Positions 36,019-46,922 of a DNA stretch of 64,000 nt are shown here, in pieces (position 1 is the stretch's first letter; each line of letters opens with the position of its first letter). The notes under the pieces are model-generated. The model saw only the letters and a list, made by a program, of their open reading frames with translations. It made no database searches and was not told where the DNA came from. Position numbers and translations under genes: made by a program. Source of the DNA: Stieleria magnilauensis (GTDB lineage Bacteria; Planctomycetota; Planctomycetia; Pirellulales; Pirellulaceae); assembly GCA_007753675.1 (NCBI GenBank), contig CP036432.1, positions 6,608,394 through 6,672,393 of the forward strand. Reading direction: 5' to 3'.

Positions 36019-36546
36019 TCATTGCCCCGCAAGACTGCGATCCGCGGCGACTTCCGCAGGCACTTCCAGTTTGGACGTGCAGTTGGGACACCGGGTCGCC
36101 CGATAGGCGATCGTGGTCCGGCAGAAGTCGCATTTCTTTTCGCTCGGTTCGCCTTCAGGCGGTTTTTCGCCAAACGCTTCATCGAGCTGCTCGTCCAGTC
36201 GATTGACCAGGCGGATGATGATGAACATCGCAATCGCAACGATGCACAACGCCAGACAGCTATTGAAGAACTCGCCGTAGTTCAGCGTCACCGCACCGGC
36301 ATCCTGAGCGGCTTGCAGCGTTTGAAATCCGCCCTCCGGCACGCTAACGCCCTCGGGGACGTCGAGCACCCAGAACAAATCCGAAAAGTCGGCATTGCCG
36401 GCCAGCAGTCCGATCGGCGGCATGATGATGTCGTTGACGAGCGACTTGACCACGGTCGTGAACGCCGCCCCCACGGTGAACCCGATCGCCAAGTCGACCA
36501 TGTTCCCACGTAGGGCGAACTTTTTAAAATCTTCAATCAAACTCAT
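36019..36546 (-). CDS. mscL: Large-conductance mechanosensitive channel with C-terminal zinc ribbon
   Basis: A 175-aa MscL. The N-terminus [20 protein letters not shown] and the pore helix [20 protein letters not shown] match the family, with a second membrane helix ([20 protein letters not shown]). Unlike E. coli MscL (136 aa), about 35 extra residues follow: [20 protein letters not shown] then CTSKL, a CxxC...CxxC zinc-ribbon pattern. The channel protects cells from osmotic downshock by opening under membrane tension. The longer frame to 36978 runs into repeat DNA and has no basis. It is alone, with palindromic repeats upstream. Confidence 0.93.
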   Translation of the reverse strand: MSLIEDFKKFALRGNMVDLAIGFTVGAAFTTVVKSLVNDIIMPPIGLLAGNADFSDLFWVLDVPEGVSVPEGGFQTLQAAQDAGAVTLNYGEFFNSCLALCIVAIAMFIIIRLVNRLDEQLDEAFGEKPPEGEPSEKKCDFCRTTIAYRATRCPNCTSKLEVPAEVAADRSLAGQ

Positions 36547-36872
36547 TCTCGACGGTGCTCTGGTCGGCGTGTTGTGAAGGGTGAACGCAGGATCGTTACT
36601 GTAAGACTCCAGACGGTCTGCGGTTGCACAAAGACAACCACCGACCGTGCGAGTGAACCGTGCGATTGGAGTAACGCAAACCTTGGGCCAAAGCCAGACA
36701 CGCGGCTGTAGAAGCTGCCCAGCAATCTCGGCAGGGTGCCAGCGGCTACCAATCCGGCGAAACAGGAGCATTGCTTGCAACGCATCGGCCGCCATTGGAC
36801 CACATTGGTCGATCAGCGACCAGATTTCCGGATCCAGACGGCTCGGCATGAGCGTGAAGGCCTCGCGGCATG

Positions 36873-36999
36873 TATCGCTAAATCGAGATTGATTCGCGCC
36901 CGGACCCTGGCGCGAACCGGCTGATGTCAGTTGATTATCAGCCGTTTGGCGCGAGCCTACGGGCCCTGCGCTGGTCAAAACCTTGTCGATTTAGCGGTA
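36873..36999. repeat. Family B palindromic repeat, copy 2 (127 bp, inverted)
   Basis: Inverse orientation relative to the copy at 6748: TATCGCTAAAT at the left and ATTTAGCGGTA at the right. The interior carries GGCGCGAACCGGCTGATGTC and GGCGCGAGCCTACGGGCCC. Its right end merges with the family A remnant at 36991-37090, sharing TTTAGCGGTAG. Confidence 0.75.
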
Positions 37000-37090
37000 G
37001 GGCGCGAGCCCTCCGGTGTTTCGGGAACGATCAAGGACCGGAGGGCTTGCGCCCTGCCGCTAACACCTCGTCAAACGCAGGGAAAAAATG
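36991..37090. repeat. Family A element remnant, fused to family B
   Basis: The inner hairpin of family A (GGTAGGGCGCGAGCCCTCCG and GGAGGGCTTGCGCCCTGCCG) is intact, followed by CTAACACCTCGTCAAACGCA as in the copy at 53157. Both terminal inverted repeats have gone: the left is replaced by the family B end, and the right reads ATGATTCGCTGCG. It is probably no longer mobile. Confidence 0.7.
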
Positions 37091-37138
37091 ATTCGCTGCG
37101 ACCCCGTCCGGAGTCGAGGGGATTGTGGGACGTGCTTC

Positions 37139-37166
37139 CCGGAGGTGGCGCTTCGCTGACCTCCGG
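37139..37166. repeat. Short GGAGGT/ACCTCC palindrome
   Basis: A perfect 8-bp stem, CCGGAGGT (37139-37146) and ACCTCCGG (37159-37166), around a 12-base loop. It lies after the end of the DUF1592 gene and may add to termination. Another repeat type of this shape is common between genes in Pirellulaceae. Confidence 0.6.
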
Positions 37167-37242
37167 CTACTCGCTGGCATCCCTCCGGGAGACTCGGTTC
37201 GCTGCCGCGAACATCGCCCAACCGTCGGCCAGCTCGCCTCGC

Positions 37243-39894
<2,652 letters not shown>

Positions 39895-39916
39895 ACGAAA
39901 ACCTTCAAGAACAATA

Positions 39917-39943
39917 AAGTGGCGTAAGCTTCCAGCTTGCGAC
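39917..39943. repeat. Family C short palindromic repeat, copy 2
   Basis: The 27-base unit AAGTGGCGTAAGCTTCCAGC-TTGCGAC is identical to that at 31488-31514; a partial second core, CTTCCAGCTTGCGAG, follows at 39954-39968. It separates the DUF1552 and DUF1592 genes, within their presumed operon. Confidence 0.75.
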
Positions 39944-40009
39944 GCTCTGGATACTTCCAGCTTGCGAGCCGCCTCGGATTCAAACGCAATGCCGCGATCC
40001 GCTCACCGC

Positions 40010-41347
40010 TTACGCGAGCACTTCTTTGAGCGGGCCGTTGCCGGCGTCGTACTTCTTGGCCTGTTTGTCGTCCATGTTGAAGCGGTCGACGTTTTGGCCG
40101 GCGGCACGCAATAGGCTGGTGTACAGCGCGTTGATCGGGCGTTTGCCATCCAACTGGGTGAAGCAACCGGATTTGAACGCGCCGTCGAGGTTGCCGAGCA
40201 GCATGACCGGCCAGTTCGCACCGTTGGTGTGCTGCTTGTCGGCGTTGTTGCTGGTGTAGACGATCAGCGTGTGATCCATCATCGTGCCGCTGCCTTCGGG
40301 AACGCTCTCGAGCGCTTCCATGATTCGGACCAGCATGCGGCTGTTGTACTGACGGATCTTGATCCAGATCGGGTTGTCCGGCTGGTCCATGTGCCCCAGG
40401 TTGTGACCCTGTTGCTCGACGCCCAATCCTTTCCATGCTCCGAAGATCTCGCCGCGTCCCGAACCGATCGTGAGCGTGTTGGTGATGCCAGAGGTCAGTG
40501 CCGAAATCCCCAGGTCCAGCAAACGATCATGCCAATCGGTTTCGAATTCGGGATTGGTGTAGCGCTCGTCCACTTCGGGTGCGAACTTGCGGAGATGGCC
40601 GCTGACCGCACCCAGGCGATCGCGGAGGCCGTTGGCTTCTTTGAATCCTTGGACGTATTGGCCGTAGCGTTGACTGTCGGCTGCCGGAAGCGCGCGACCC
40701 TTGGACGCGGCAAACTGCTCGATCTGCAGCATCAAGCTCGTCCGCGCTTCGTGCTGCTTGCGAATGTCACCGGTCGAGATGCCACCGTAGAGCATCTGGT
40801 ACAGATGGTTCGGGTTGGAATGCATGAAGATCGGCTGGCCGGCGCCGCTGGCGGACAGCGTCGCGAGCGTAGGCTTGGTCGTCATGTTTTCGATCGAGTC
40901 CATGCCGATGCAAAGGTGCGGCAACAGCGTCTGCGGCAAGACCTTGCTCAATTCGTAGTCGATCGTCGGGGCACTCGGTGGCACACCGTCGCTGCCGCGA
41001 TAGCCGCCCAAGGCGCCGAAGAAGGCGCTGTGCGAGGGACTGGTATGAAGACCGTGCAGCCCATTGATGATGTGCAGTCGATCTTTGTAGGGTTCCAGCG
41101 GGCTGATCGGTTCGGGCAGTTTGGCCTTGGCCAGCGAACCGCTGTTTTTCATTCCGCTCGGAATGCAGGTTTTGGGGTCGAAACCCTGGTTCTGCATGAA
41201 GAACACGATTCGCTTGGGAGTCGAATTGCCGAGTAGGGGGACGTTCGTCGCGGGCGAGGCCAGCAAACGCTCGGCGAGGATCGAAGGGCCAAAAGCAGCG
41301 CCGACGCCAGCTGCGATTCCGTGCAGCATGTTTCTACGGTTGATCAT
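40010..41347 (-). CDS. DUF1552 secreted protein (partner of the DUF1592 protein)
   Basis: A 445-aa protein of the DUF1552 family. The N-terminus [20 protein letters not shown] is a twin-arginine-like export signal, suggesting folded export and perhaps a cofactor. The rest carries family motifs: [60 protein letters not shown] and [20 protein letters not shown]. The resemblance of the last two segments to sulfatase/phosphatase-type alkaline phosphatase folds is typical for the family. It is transcribed just before the DUF1592 gene, 115 bases apart, and the two are almost always paired in planctomycetes, so a joint secreted function is likely. Confidence 0.93.
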   Translation of the reverse strand: MINRRNMLHGIAAGVGAAFGPSILAERLLASPATNVPLLGNSTPKRIVFFMQNQGFDPKTCIPSGMKNSGSLAKAKLPEPISPLEPYKDRLHIINGLHGLHTSPSHSAFFGALGGYRGSDGVPPSAPTIDYELSKVLPQTLLPHLCIGMDSIENMTTKPTLATLSASGAGQPIFMHSNPNHLYQMLYGGISTGDIRKQHEARTSLMLQIEQFAASKGRALPAADSQRYGQYVQGFKEANGLRDRLGAVSGHLRKFAPEVDERYTNPEFETDWHDRLLDLGISALTSGITNTLTIGSGRGEIFGAWKGLGVEQQGHNLGHMDQPDNPIWIKIRQYNSRMLVRIMEALESVPEGSGTMMDHTLIVYTSNNADKQHTNGANWPVMLLGNLDGAFKSGCFTQLDGKRPINALYTSLLRAAGQNVDRFNMDDKQAKKYDAGNGPLKEVLA

Positions 41348-41789
41348 TTTGAATCTGTTTGCGAGATCGAAGAATTGCGGGTCAATTGTCCGGCTGATTC
41401 GACAGGGAAGTCGAGTTGGCGATCGCCTGAAACCGCTACACGCCGGCCGAGGGGTGGGAAAGCAGCTGGCTGGGGTAAGTCTGGGGATGTGGCGGGTAGA
41501 CCGATTATATAGCTAGATGCCCTAAGGGGTCCAATTATTTCAAGATCGAAAAAATTAGGCGTCCGCCCCGGTCCCATCATCGGTCTAAGGAGAGTGGAAA
41601 ATCCCGTAATTGCCGCGATCTGACGAATCGCCACGCTCCTCCCGTTTGGGTGGACGCCGAGTCAAACCGTCGCATCGAGGGGGGAGAAACCAACTCGAAA
41701 GCATCTCTTGTCGCTGATCGCCGGGGACGCCAATTGAATGACTGATGGATTTTTGTGCCTGTCATCCGTGGGCAATCCTTTCAATGAGT
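41348..41789. other. Intergenic region upstream of DUF1552
   Basis: This stretch holds the promoter for the DUF1552/DUF1592 pair. No credible coding frame was seen, only short Arg-rich frames on both strands. At its right end a truncated family B repeat begins. Confidence 0.4.
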
Positions 41790-41886
41790 GAGGGCCCGTA
41801 GGCTCGCGCCAAACGGCTGATCATTCGTTTGATCTCAGCCGGTTCGCGCCAGCGCGAGAGGCACCCATCAATGTCGATTTAGCGGT
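41790..41886. repeat. Family B palindromic repeat, copy 3 (left end truncated)
   Basis: Begins at AGGGCCCGTAGGCTCGCGCC, keeps the pair of GGCTGATC and GATCTCAGCC-type arms and ends ATGTCGATTTAGCGGT as in copy 1. The left terminal repeat and about 35 adjacent bases are missing. It lies just after the pseudogene fragment at 41907-42260, on the downstream side of that gene. Confidence 0.75.
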
Positions 41887-41906
41887 CTTGCGCTCTCGGA
41901 GCTCGG

Positions 41907-42260
41907 CTAACGCTCCGGTGCGCTGCGGGTGCGATACAGGAAGGCGTCCGACGTCAGGAGTGAGGTGATCAGCGCATTCATACTGCCGCCGCTTTCCTTG
42001 TAGGCGCGGTGGGCGTCTTGCAACACGGGTGCATCGTGCAGTGTTTCGTTGCGGCCCATCCAGAAACGGAAGGCGTGACGCACGAAAACCTGCTCGACAC
42101 GTTCGCTCTGGGCGAGTTTCCGGATCATCTCAATCGCATCGGCGACCTCGCCGTCGAGTGCGGGGTCCCCCGAATCGATGATCTCGCCACGGGTGTCGAC
42201 GGGTTTCCCGAGTTCCAACATGCGATACAGCCCCGCGTGGTTGTACATCTCGAACGGCAC
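41907..42260 (-). pseudogene. C-terminal fragment of a DUF1592/DUF1588/DUF1585 gene
   Basis: The 118 codons read [20 protein letters not shown] then [20 protein letters not shown] and [20 protein letters not shown], near-identical to the C-terminal end of the DUF1592 protein at 37243-39894 ([20 protein letters not shown]...). There is no N-terminal part: the match begins directly beside the LamG-like gene's stop at 42262. It therefore looks like a duplicated 3' end left by recombination. Its apparent start codon is the GTG created by GTGCCG. Not expected to work. Confidence 0.85.
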
Positions 42261-42261
42261 A

Positions 42262-43518
42262 CTACTGCGTTGCCAGACTCGTCAGGCTCACCAACTCCTC
42301 GGCGCTCAACGCCCGATCAAACACCGCAACGCCGCCGATCCATCCGGTGAAGCCGACGGTGCGAGCGCTGTGAATGACGCGGCCGATGGTGAACGGGCCG
42401 CCGCTGCCGTCGTCGCTGGGCGTGTAAATGCCGTGCGGGTACCACCACGGATTCAGCCGCAGCGCGACCAGGTCACGCGTGGTTTCGGTGAAGCTTCCGT
42501 CAGCAGATGGCTTGAGCGTGACGTTGACTTTGGTGAAACGATACTCGCGTTGTTCCGTCCGCTGGTCGCTTGATTCATCAAGGACTTTGACCGAAAGCGG
42601 ATGGTCTTCCGGCGGATTGTAGAACTGGTCTTCTGGAAAACTCGGGTCTTCACCGGGTTGTTTGCCGGGCGTACGGTGCCAGTGGCCTTGCATGTAGGCG
42701 TTGTAGGCGGATTGGAGCAGTCCACCGCGGCTCGGATTCTCCAACCAGCGATCTCCCGATTGCCCATCGAGCCAACCGGTCAATTCATCGCGTTGGTGGT
42801 CTAACGTCATCGCAAAGCAATGCCATGAGCGGTCCAAGACATCGTCGGACGAATCGGCGGGGACTTCGGGTGATTGCCCGAGCGAATTGCATTTGTGCAG
42901 AGCGTACTTATTCAAGAACGAACTGGCTCCGTTTTCTGAAACGTGACCACAGGCGCTGCCGGCTTTGTTCAGTCCGGCAAACAGTGCGTATTGCCGCTGT
43001 CCACGCTCCACCTTGCGGATGCCGGCGGTCTCTTTCTGGTGCAGGTCGGTGCCTTCGTGCCAGATTCCCGCCAGGGCATGATTACCGCTCTCGCGAATCG
43101 CCCACACGACCACGGAAACGGAGCGGCCGTCGCCCTTGATGTCCAGTGGCGTGTCGTGCAGTCGCGACCGGGGCACAAACAAGAACGGTCTGAAATTCGG
43201 ATCGGTCTCTTTGCGAATCCGGACCGCCTGTCCAAACGGCCCCCGCCCGAGCAACGGAAAATCGGCGTACGACGCCGCGCGCCCCTGCCCCCAGTAGTCC
43301 TTGACGTAGTTTGCCACATCGAGCGGATACTCGGTCGACGAGCCGCCGGGAACGTGAGCGGTAAAGCGATGTTCGCCGCCCGGTTCTCGTTTGACAAAAT
43401 CCCAGAACGCCACCAACCCGGGCGTGTTCACGACGGTTTGTCGTTTGGATTCAAGATCCTCGGCGCGGATCGAGGCGGAAACGGTCAGGATGAAAACGGT
43501 AGCAAGGAATGGTTTCAT
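42262..43518 (-). CDS. Secreted LamG-like (concanavalin-type) domain protein
   Basis: A 418-aa exported protein with a signal peptide (MKPFLATVFILTVSASIRAE). The pattern NTPGLVAFWDFVKREPGG at the start and GFTGWIGGVAVFDRALSAEE at the end, enclosing segments such as SVSVVVWAIRESGNHALAGI and WHCFAMTLDHQRDELTGWLD, is the laminin G-like/concanavalin-type beta-sandwich used by many planctomycete surface proteins to bind glycans. No catalytic domain was recognised, so a lectin or structural role is likely. The stop codon touches the DUF1592 fragment pseudogene. Confidence 0.8.
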   Translation of the reverse strand: MKPFLATVFILTVSASIRAEDLESKRQTVVNTPGLVAFWDFVKREPGGEHRFTAHVPGGSSTEYPLDVANYVKDYWGQGRAASYADFPLLGRGPFGQAVRIRKETDPNFRPFLFVPRSRLHDTPLDIKGDGRSVSVVVWAIRESGNHALAGIWHEGTDLHQKETAGIRKVERGQRQYALFAGLNKAGSACGHVSENGASSFLNKYALHKCNSLGQSPEVPADSSDDVLDRSWHCFAMTLDHQRDELTGWLDGQSGDRWLENPSRGGLLQSAYNAYMQGHWHRTPGKQPGEDPSFPEDQFYNPPEDHPLSVKVLDESSDQRTEQREYRFTKVNVTLKPSADGSFTETTRDLVALRLNPWWYPHGIYTPSDDGSGGPFTIGRVIHSARTVGFTGWIGGVAVFDRALSAEELVSLTSLATQ

Positions 43519-43776
43519 AGAGATTCAGTCTTTGTACGGAAAACAGGGGCACCGTCAGGCAACAAGTTGTTACCCGCGAGACCTGCCGACAATAATGCTC
43601 GGGTTTGACTCACTCTAACGGAATCTATTTGTGCCGTCTCTCACTGCAAGCTGCCTGCCACGAGTATACTCACGGGCGTGACGTGGCCGACGAGCGAGCC
43701 GAGGAGCGATCGAACCTCACCCGTTTGTGCATGCTGTTGGTGAACGGTCTGAACAACATCCCGACGAAGTCATGCT

Positions 43777-46413
43777 ATGCTCCGTTATGCTCTGACGATC
43801 TTCACCAGTGCATTTCTGCTGTTTCAAGTACAGCCGATCATCGGGCGATTCATCCTGCCGTGGTTCGGCGGAGGGCCGTCGATTTGGACCAGCTGCATGC
43901 TTTTTTTTCAAGCGGCACTGTTGGGCGGCTATCTTTATTCGCACCTGCTTTGCGCCAAGCTCTCGGTTCGGTCCCAGGCATGGATCCATCTGGCGGTTCT
44001 GGCAGTGTCCGTGTTGCTGTTGCCGATCGCTCCCGATGAAACGTGGAAACCGCTGCCCGACCAGTCGCCCCTTGCCCGCATTCTGTTGGTCTTGATCGCG
44101 ACGGTCGGCGGTCCGTATTTCGTGCTCGCATCGACGGGGCCCTTGATGCAGAAGTGGTTCAGCCAGACCTCGCCGGACCGCTCGCCCTATCGCTTGTACG
44201 CGTTGTCCAACATCGGTTCGCTGCTGGCACTTCTCAGCTACCCGTTCGTGATTGAACCCCGGCTGACGCTGCAGCAGCAAAGCGTCTCATGGACGTCCTT
44301 GTACGTTGTCTTTGCCTGCTTTGCCGCGTGGTGTGCGGCCGGTCTGTTGAAACACGATGTGTTGCCGATTCCAGACGACGAAGCTGCCGGACAGGCGACA
44401 CTCGAATCGTCGATGCCGCAAAAGCCGGGCTGGTTTGTCGGCTTGTTGTGGCTGATCCTATCGGCATGCGGATCGGCCATGCTACTAGCAACCACGAACC
44501 AGCTGTGCATCGATGTCGCGACGGTCCCGTTCCTTTGGATCCTGCCGCTCAGTCTGTATCTGATCACCTTTATCATCTGTTTCGATCGCCCGCAGTGGTA
44601 TGACCGACGCGCCTTTGGAATGCTGTTGATGGTCTGCGGACCGCTGGCGGGCTGGGCCATTTCGTCGGGTCCCGACTTGGAATTGGCAAAGCAAGTCGTC
44701 ATTTTTTCCGCCGCGCTGTTCGCATGTTGCATGGCGGTCCATGGCGAACTTGTCCACTCCCGTCCAGACCCACGCTACCTGACGCTTTTCTACCTGGTGA
44801 TTTCTGCCGGCGGTGTCCTCGGCGGGCTGTTTGTCGCCATCCTCGCGACGAACTTGTTCACGGGTTATTGGGAGTTTCAGATCAGTCTTGTGGCGTGCTG
44901 TGTGTTTGCATTGATCGCGGCGTGCCGACAACGCGTCTGGGACGTGGCACCGTCAAGCGATTTCTGGACGTGGGCGGGTGGAGCGTTTGCGACGATCGTT
45001 GCGGCGATTGCACTCGTCTGGACGCCTCATCACGAGTCCCTGGATGCGATCGACGAAATCGCGTTGTTCGGCGGATTCGGTAGCTTGATTTTTTCGGGGC
45101 TGATCGCGATCGGCACACGAAGCGAGCGTTCGGTGTCGGCTTGGACGTGGTGCGGCTTGGCAGCCCTGCCGATCGGCTGGATGGTGGCCTGGGGATCGTG
45201 TCGCGCGCCCGACGTGATGACCGCTGGCCTGGGCATGAAATTCGCAGCGATTTCGATCACCGCCTGGGCCGTCGCCCGGGTCGCCCTGTGGGGGCTGCGA
45301 CGTTTCAGTGAACCACATCAGATCTGGTTGACCCGCGTCGCCATTGCGATGTACGCCACGACCTTGCTCGCCCTGGCGCATCAGCAACACGTCGTCACCG
45401 CGGCTCAGGCCTGGACGCTGCTGCTGGTCGGACTCGGTGGCGTCTTTGCCGAATGGGTGATCCGAAAACTTCGCTCGAACGATCGGCCGTCGCTGGGCAT
45501 TTGGTACTGGGCGCCGCTTCTTTCGTTGCTGGCGATCATGGGATACGGCTATTGGGAAACCCTTGATTCGAATTCACGCGGCGTTGTCCATCGGTCTCGC
45601 AACTTCTACGGCGTCTTGCATGTGGACTACGTGCCCGCTCGGGACGACGACGAATCCCCGATGCCGGCGAAGTTCAGGCTGGAACACGGCCAGATCCAGC
45701 ATGGTTTTCAGTATGACGATGAAGACTGGAAAAGCGAGCCGACGACGTACTATGGCAGAGCAAGCGGCTTGGGTCTTGCGATCGAAACGGTCCGCGAGCG
45801 CAAGCAGGCGGACAAGTCGATTCATGTCGGGGTCGTGGGGCTGGGCACGGGCACGATCGCCGCCTATGGAAAAACGAACGACGACTTCCGCTTTTACGAA
45901 ATCAATCCCGCCGTACAAGAGCTGTCGGGTCGATACTTCACCTACCTGCAGGATTCCGCCGCGCGAACGAAGGTCCGCATCGGCGATGCGAGAATCGTCA
46001 TGGAACGGGAATTGCGTGAAAACCAGCCGCAACACTTTGATGTGCTGGCAATCGATGCGTTCAGCAGCGACGCCATCCCGGTCCACCTGCTGACGACCGA
46101 ATGTGCCGAGATTTATCGCCAACATCTCGCCGAGGATGGCATCTTGGCGATCCACATCTCGAATCGTTTTCTCGACCTCGGCCCCGTCGTCCGCGGCTTG
46201 GCCGACAGTCTGGATTGGCAGGCGATTCGCCTGAGCAACGACAAGGACGAATCGATAGGCGTTTACGGCTCGACTTGGGTGCTGCTGACACAAAACGCCG
46301 AGGTCGCTGAACAACTGCAACGGAGCGAGTCGTTTGAGGCGTGGGAGCAAGACGAAACGATCCTGCATTGGAGCGATGACTACTCCGGGCTTTGGAACCT
46401 GCTCGCGCTCTAA
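43777..46413 (+). CDS. Fused multi-pass membrane protein / spermidine-synthase-like methyltransferase
   Basis: An 878-aa protein. The first 590 or so residues contain roughly 12 or more hydrophobic helices (for example YALTIFTSAFLLFQVQPIIG and LLWLILSACGSAMLLATTNQ), in the pattern of the 'fused MFS/spermidine synthase' family. The rest is a spermidine-synthase-type Rossmann domain (about 675-860): VGVVGLGTGTIAAYGK, FRFYEINPAVQELSGRYFTY, IGDARIVMEREL and FDVLAIDAFSSDAIPVHLLT. Such fused proteins are usually not true polyamine synthases; their substrate and transport role are unknown. The ATG has only a weak ribosome binding site. Neighbours give no clear hint. Confidence 0.88.
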   Translation: MLRYALTIFTSAFLLFQVQPIIGRFILPWFGGGPSIWTSCMLFFQAALLGGYLYSHLLCAKLSVRSQAWIHLAVLAVSVLLLPIAPDETWKPLPDQSPLARILLVLIATVGGPYFVLASTGPLMQKWFSQTSPDRSPYRLYALSNIGSLLALLSYPFVIEPRLTLQQQSVSWTSLYVVFACFAAWCAAGLLKHDVLPIPDDEAAGQATLESSMPQKPGWFVGLLWLILSACGSAMLLATTNQLCIDVATVPFLWILPLSLYLITFIICFDRPQWYDRRAFGMLLMVCGPLAGWAISSGPDLELAKQVVIFSAALFACCMAVHGELVHSRPDPRYLTLFYLVISAGGVLGGLFVAILATNLFTGYWEFQISLVACCVFALIAACRQRVWDVAPSSDFWTWAGGAFATIVAAIALVWTPHHESLDAIDEIALFGGFGSLIFSGLIAIGTRSERSVSAWTWCGLAALPIGWMVAWGSCRAPDVMTAGLGMKFAAISITAWAVARVALWGLRRFSEPHQIWLTRVAIAMYATTLLALAHQQHVVTAAQAWTLLLVGLGGVFAEWVIRKLRSNDRPSLGIWYWAPLLSLLAIMGYGYWETLDSNSRGVVHRSRNFYGVLHVDYVPARDDDESPMPAKFRLEHGQIQHGFQYDDEDWKSEPTTYYGRASGLGLAIETVRERKQADKSIHVGVVGLGTGTIAAYGKTNDDFRFYEINPAVQELSGRYFTYLQDSAARTKVRIGDARIVMERELRENQPQHFDVLAIDAFSSDAIPVHLLTTECAEIYRQHLAEDGILAIHISNRFLDLGPVVRGLADSLDWQAIRLSNDKDESIGVYGSTWVLLTQNAEVAEQLQRSESFEAWEQDETILHWSDDYSGLWNLLAL

Positions 46414-46703
46414 ATTAACTTACCTTCTCTTGGGGAATCTCAATTCCTCAATCAACACGAACACAGCAACCCGATCAACTCGGCATCGTCGAAATAAAGC
46501 CTCGCCGCTGAAACGGATCATTCAACGATGATTGGACCGAGGCGATGGTGCATCACAGCCTGTGTCGCAGATCACCCTCTGCATGTCGCAATGCAGTCTG
46601 GAATGGATGCACGACACGATGACAATGATCGCGCGGGATGTGAAGTCAATCCGTGTCACCATTGGCCAGTCCTGCTCGGCGAACGCACCACCAGACCCTT
46701 AAT
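46414..46703. other. Intergenic region before the GH29 remnant
   Basis: About 290 bases without a gene. A 65-codon frame near 46334-46531 lies mostly over the end of the previous gene. No repeat or hairpin of note. Confidence 0.4.
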
Positions 46704-46913
46704 GAGTTGACCGATGAAACATTTGAGGACATTGTCATCAACACACTCGCGACCGGCGGGTCGCTCGACCGCGAGATCACCGGCATCGAGCTGATGGGCA
46801 GCACGGAGAAAATCACATGGAACCGCACCGCCGACGCGCTGACGATTCGGCTGCCCAAGAGCTTGCCCGGGAAAATCGTCAACGGCTTCCGCATCCATTC
46901 GCGGCTGGATTGA
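46704..46913 (+). pseudogene. C-terminal fragment of a GH29 alpha-L-fucosidase-like gene
   Basis: Roughly 70 codons with the closing beta-domain pattern of GH29 fucosidases: DIVINTLATGGSLDREITGI then ELMGSTEKITWNRTADALTI then RLPKSLPGKIVNGFRIHS, resembling (I.S..ELLGSK..L.W..D..GL.I.LP...P). No catalytic barrel is present anywhere upstream, so the gene is a remnant. It stands directly upstream of the first GH116 gene and on the same strand, so a GH29 gene was probably once part of this carbohydrate cluster. Confidence 0.6.
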
Positions 46914-46922
46914 ACAACAGCA

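Noticed and set aside
36547-36978. Extended N-terminus for MscL
   Set aside because: The added residues are encoded by the family B repeat and intergenic DNA, and the family N-terminus [15 protein letters not shown] is at 36546.
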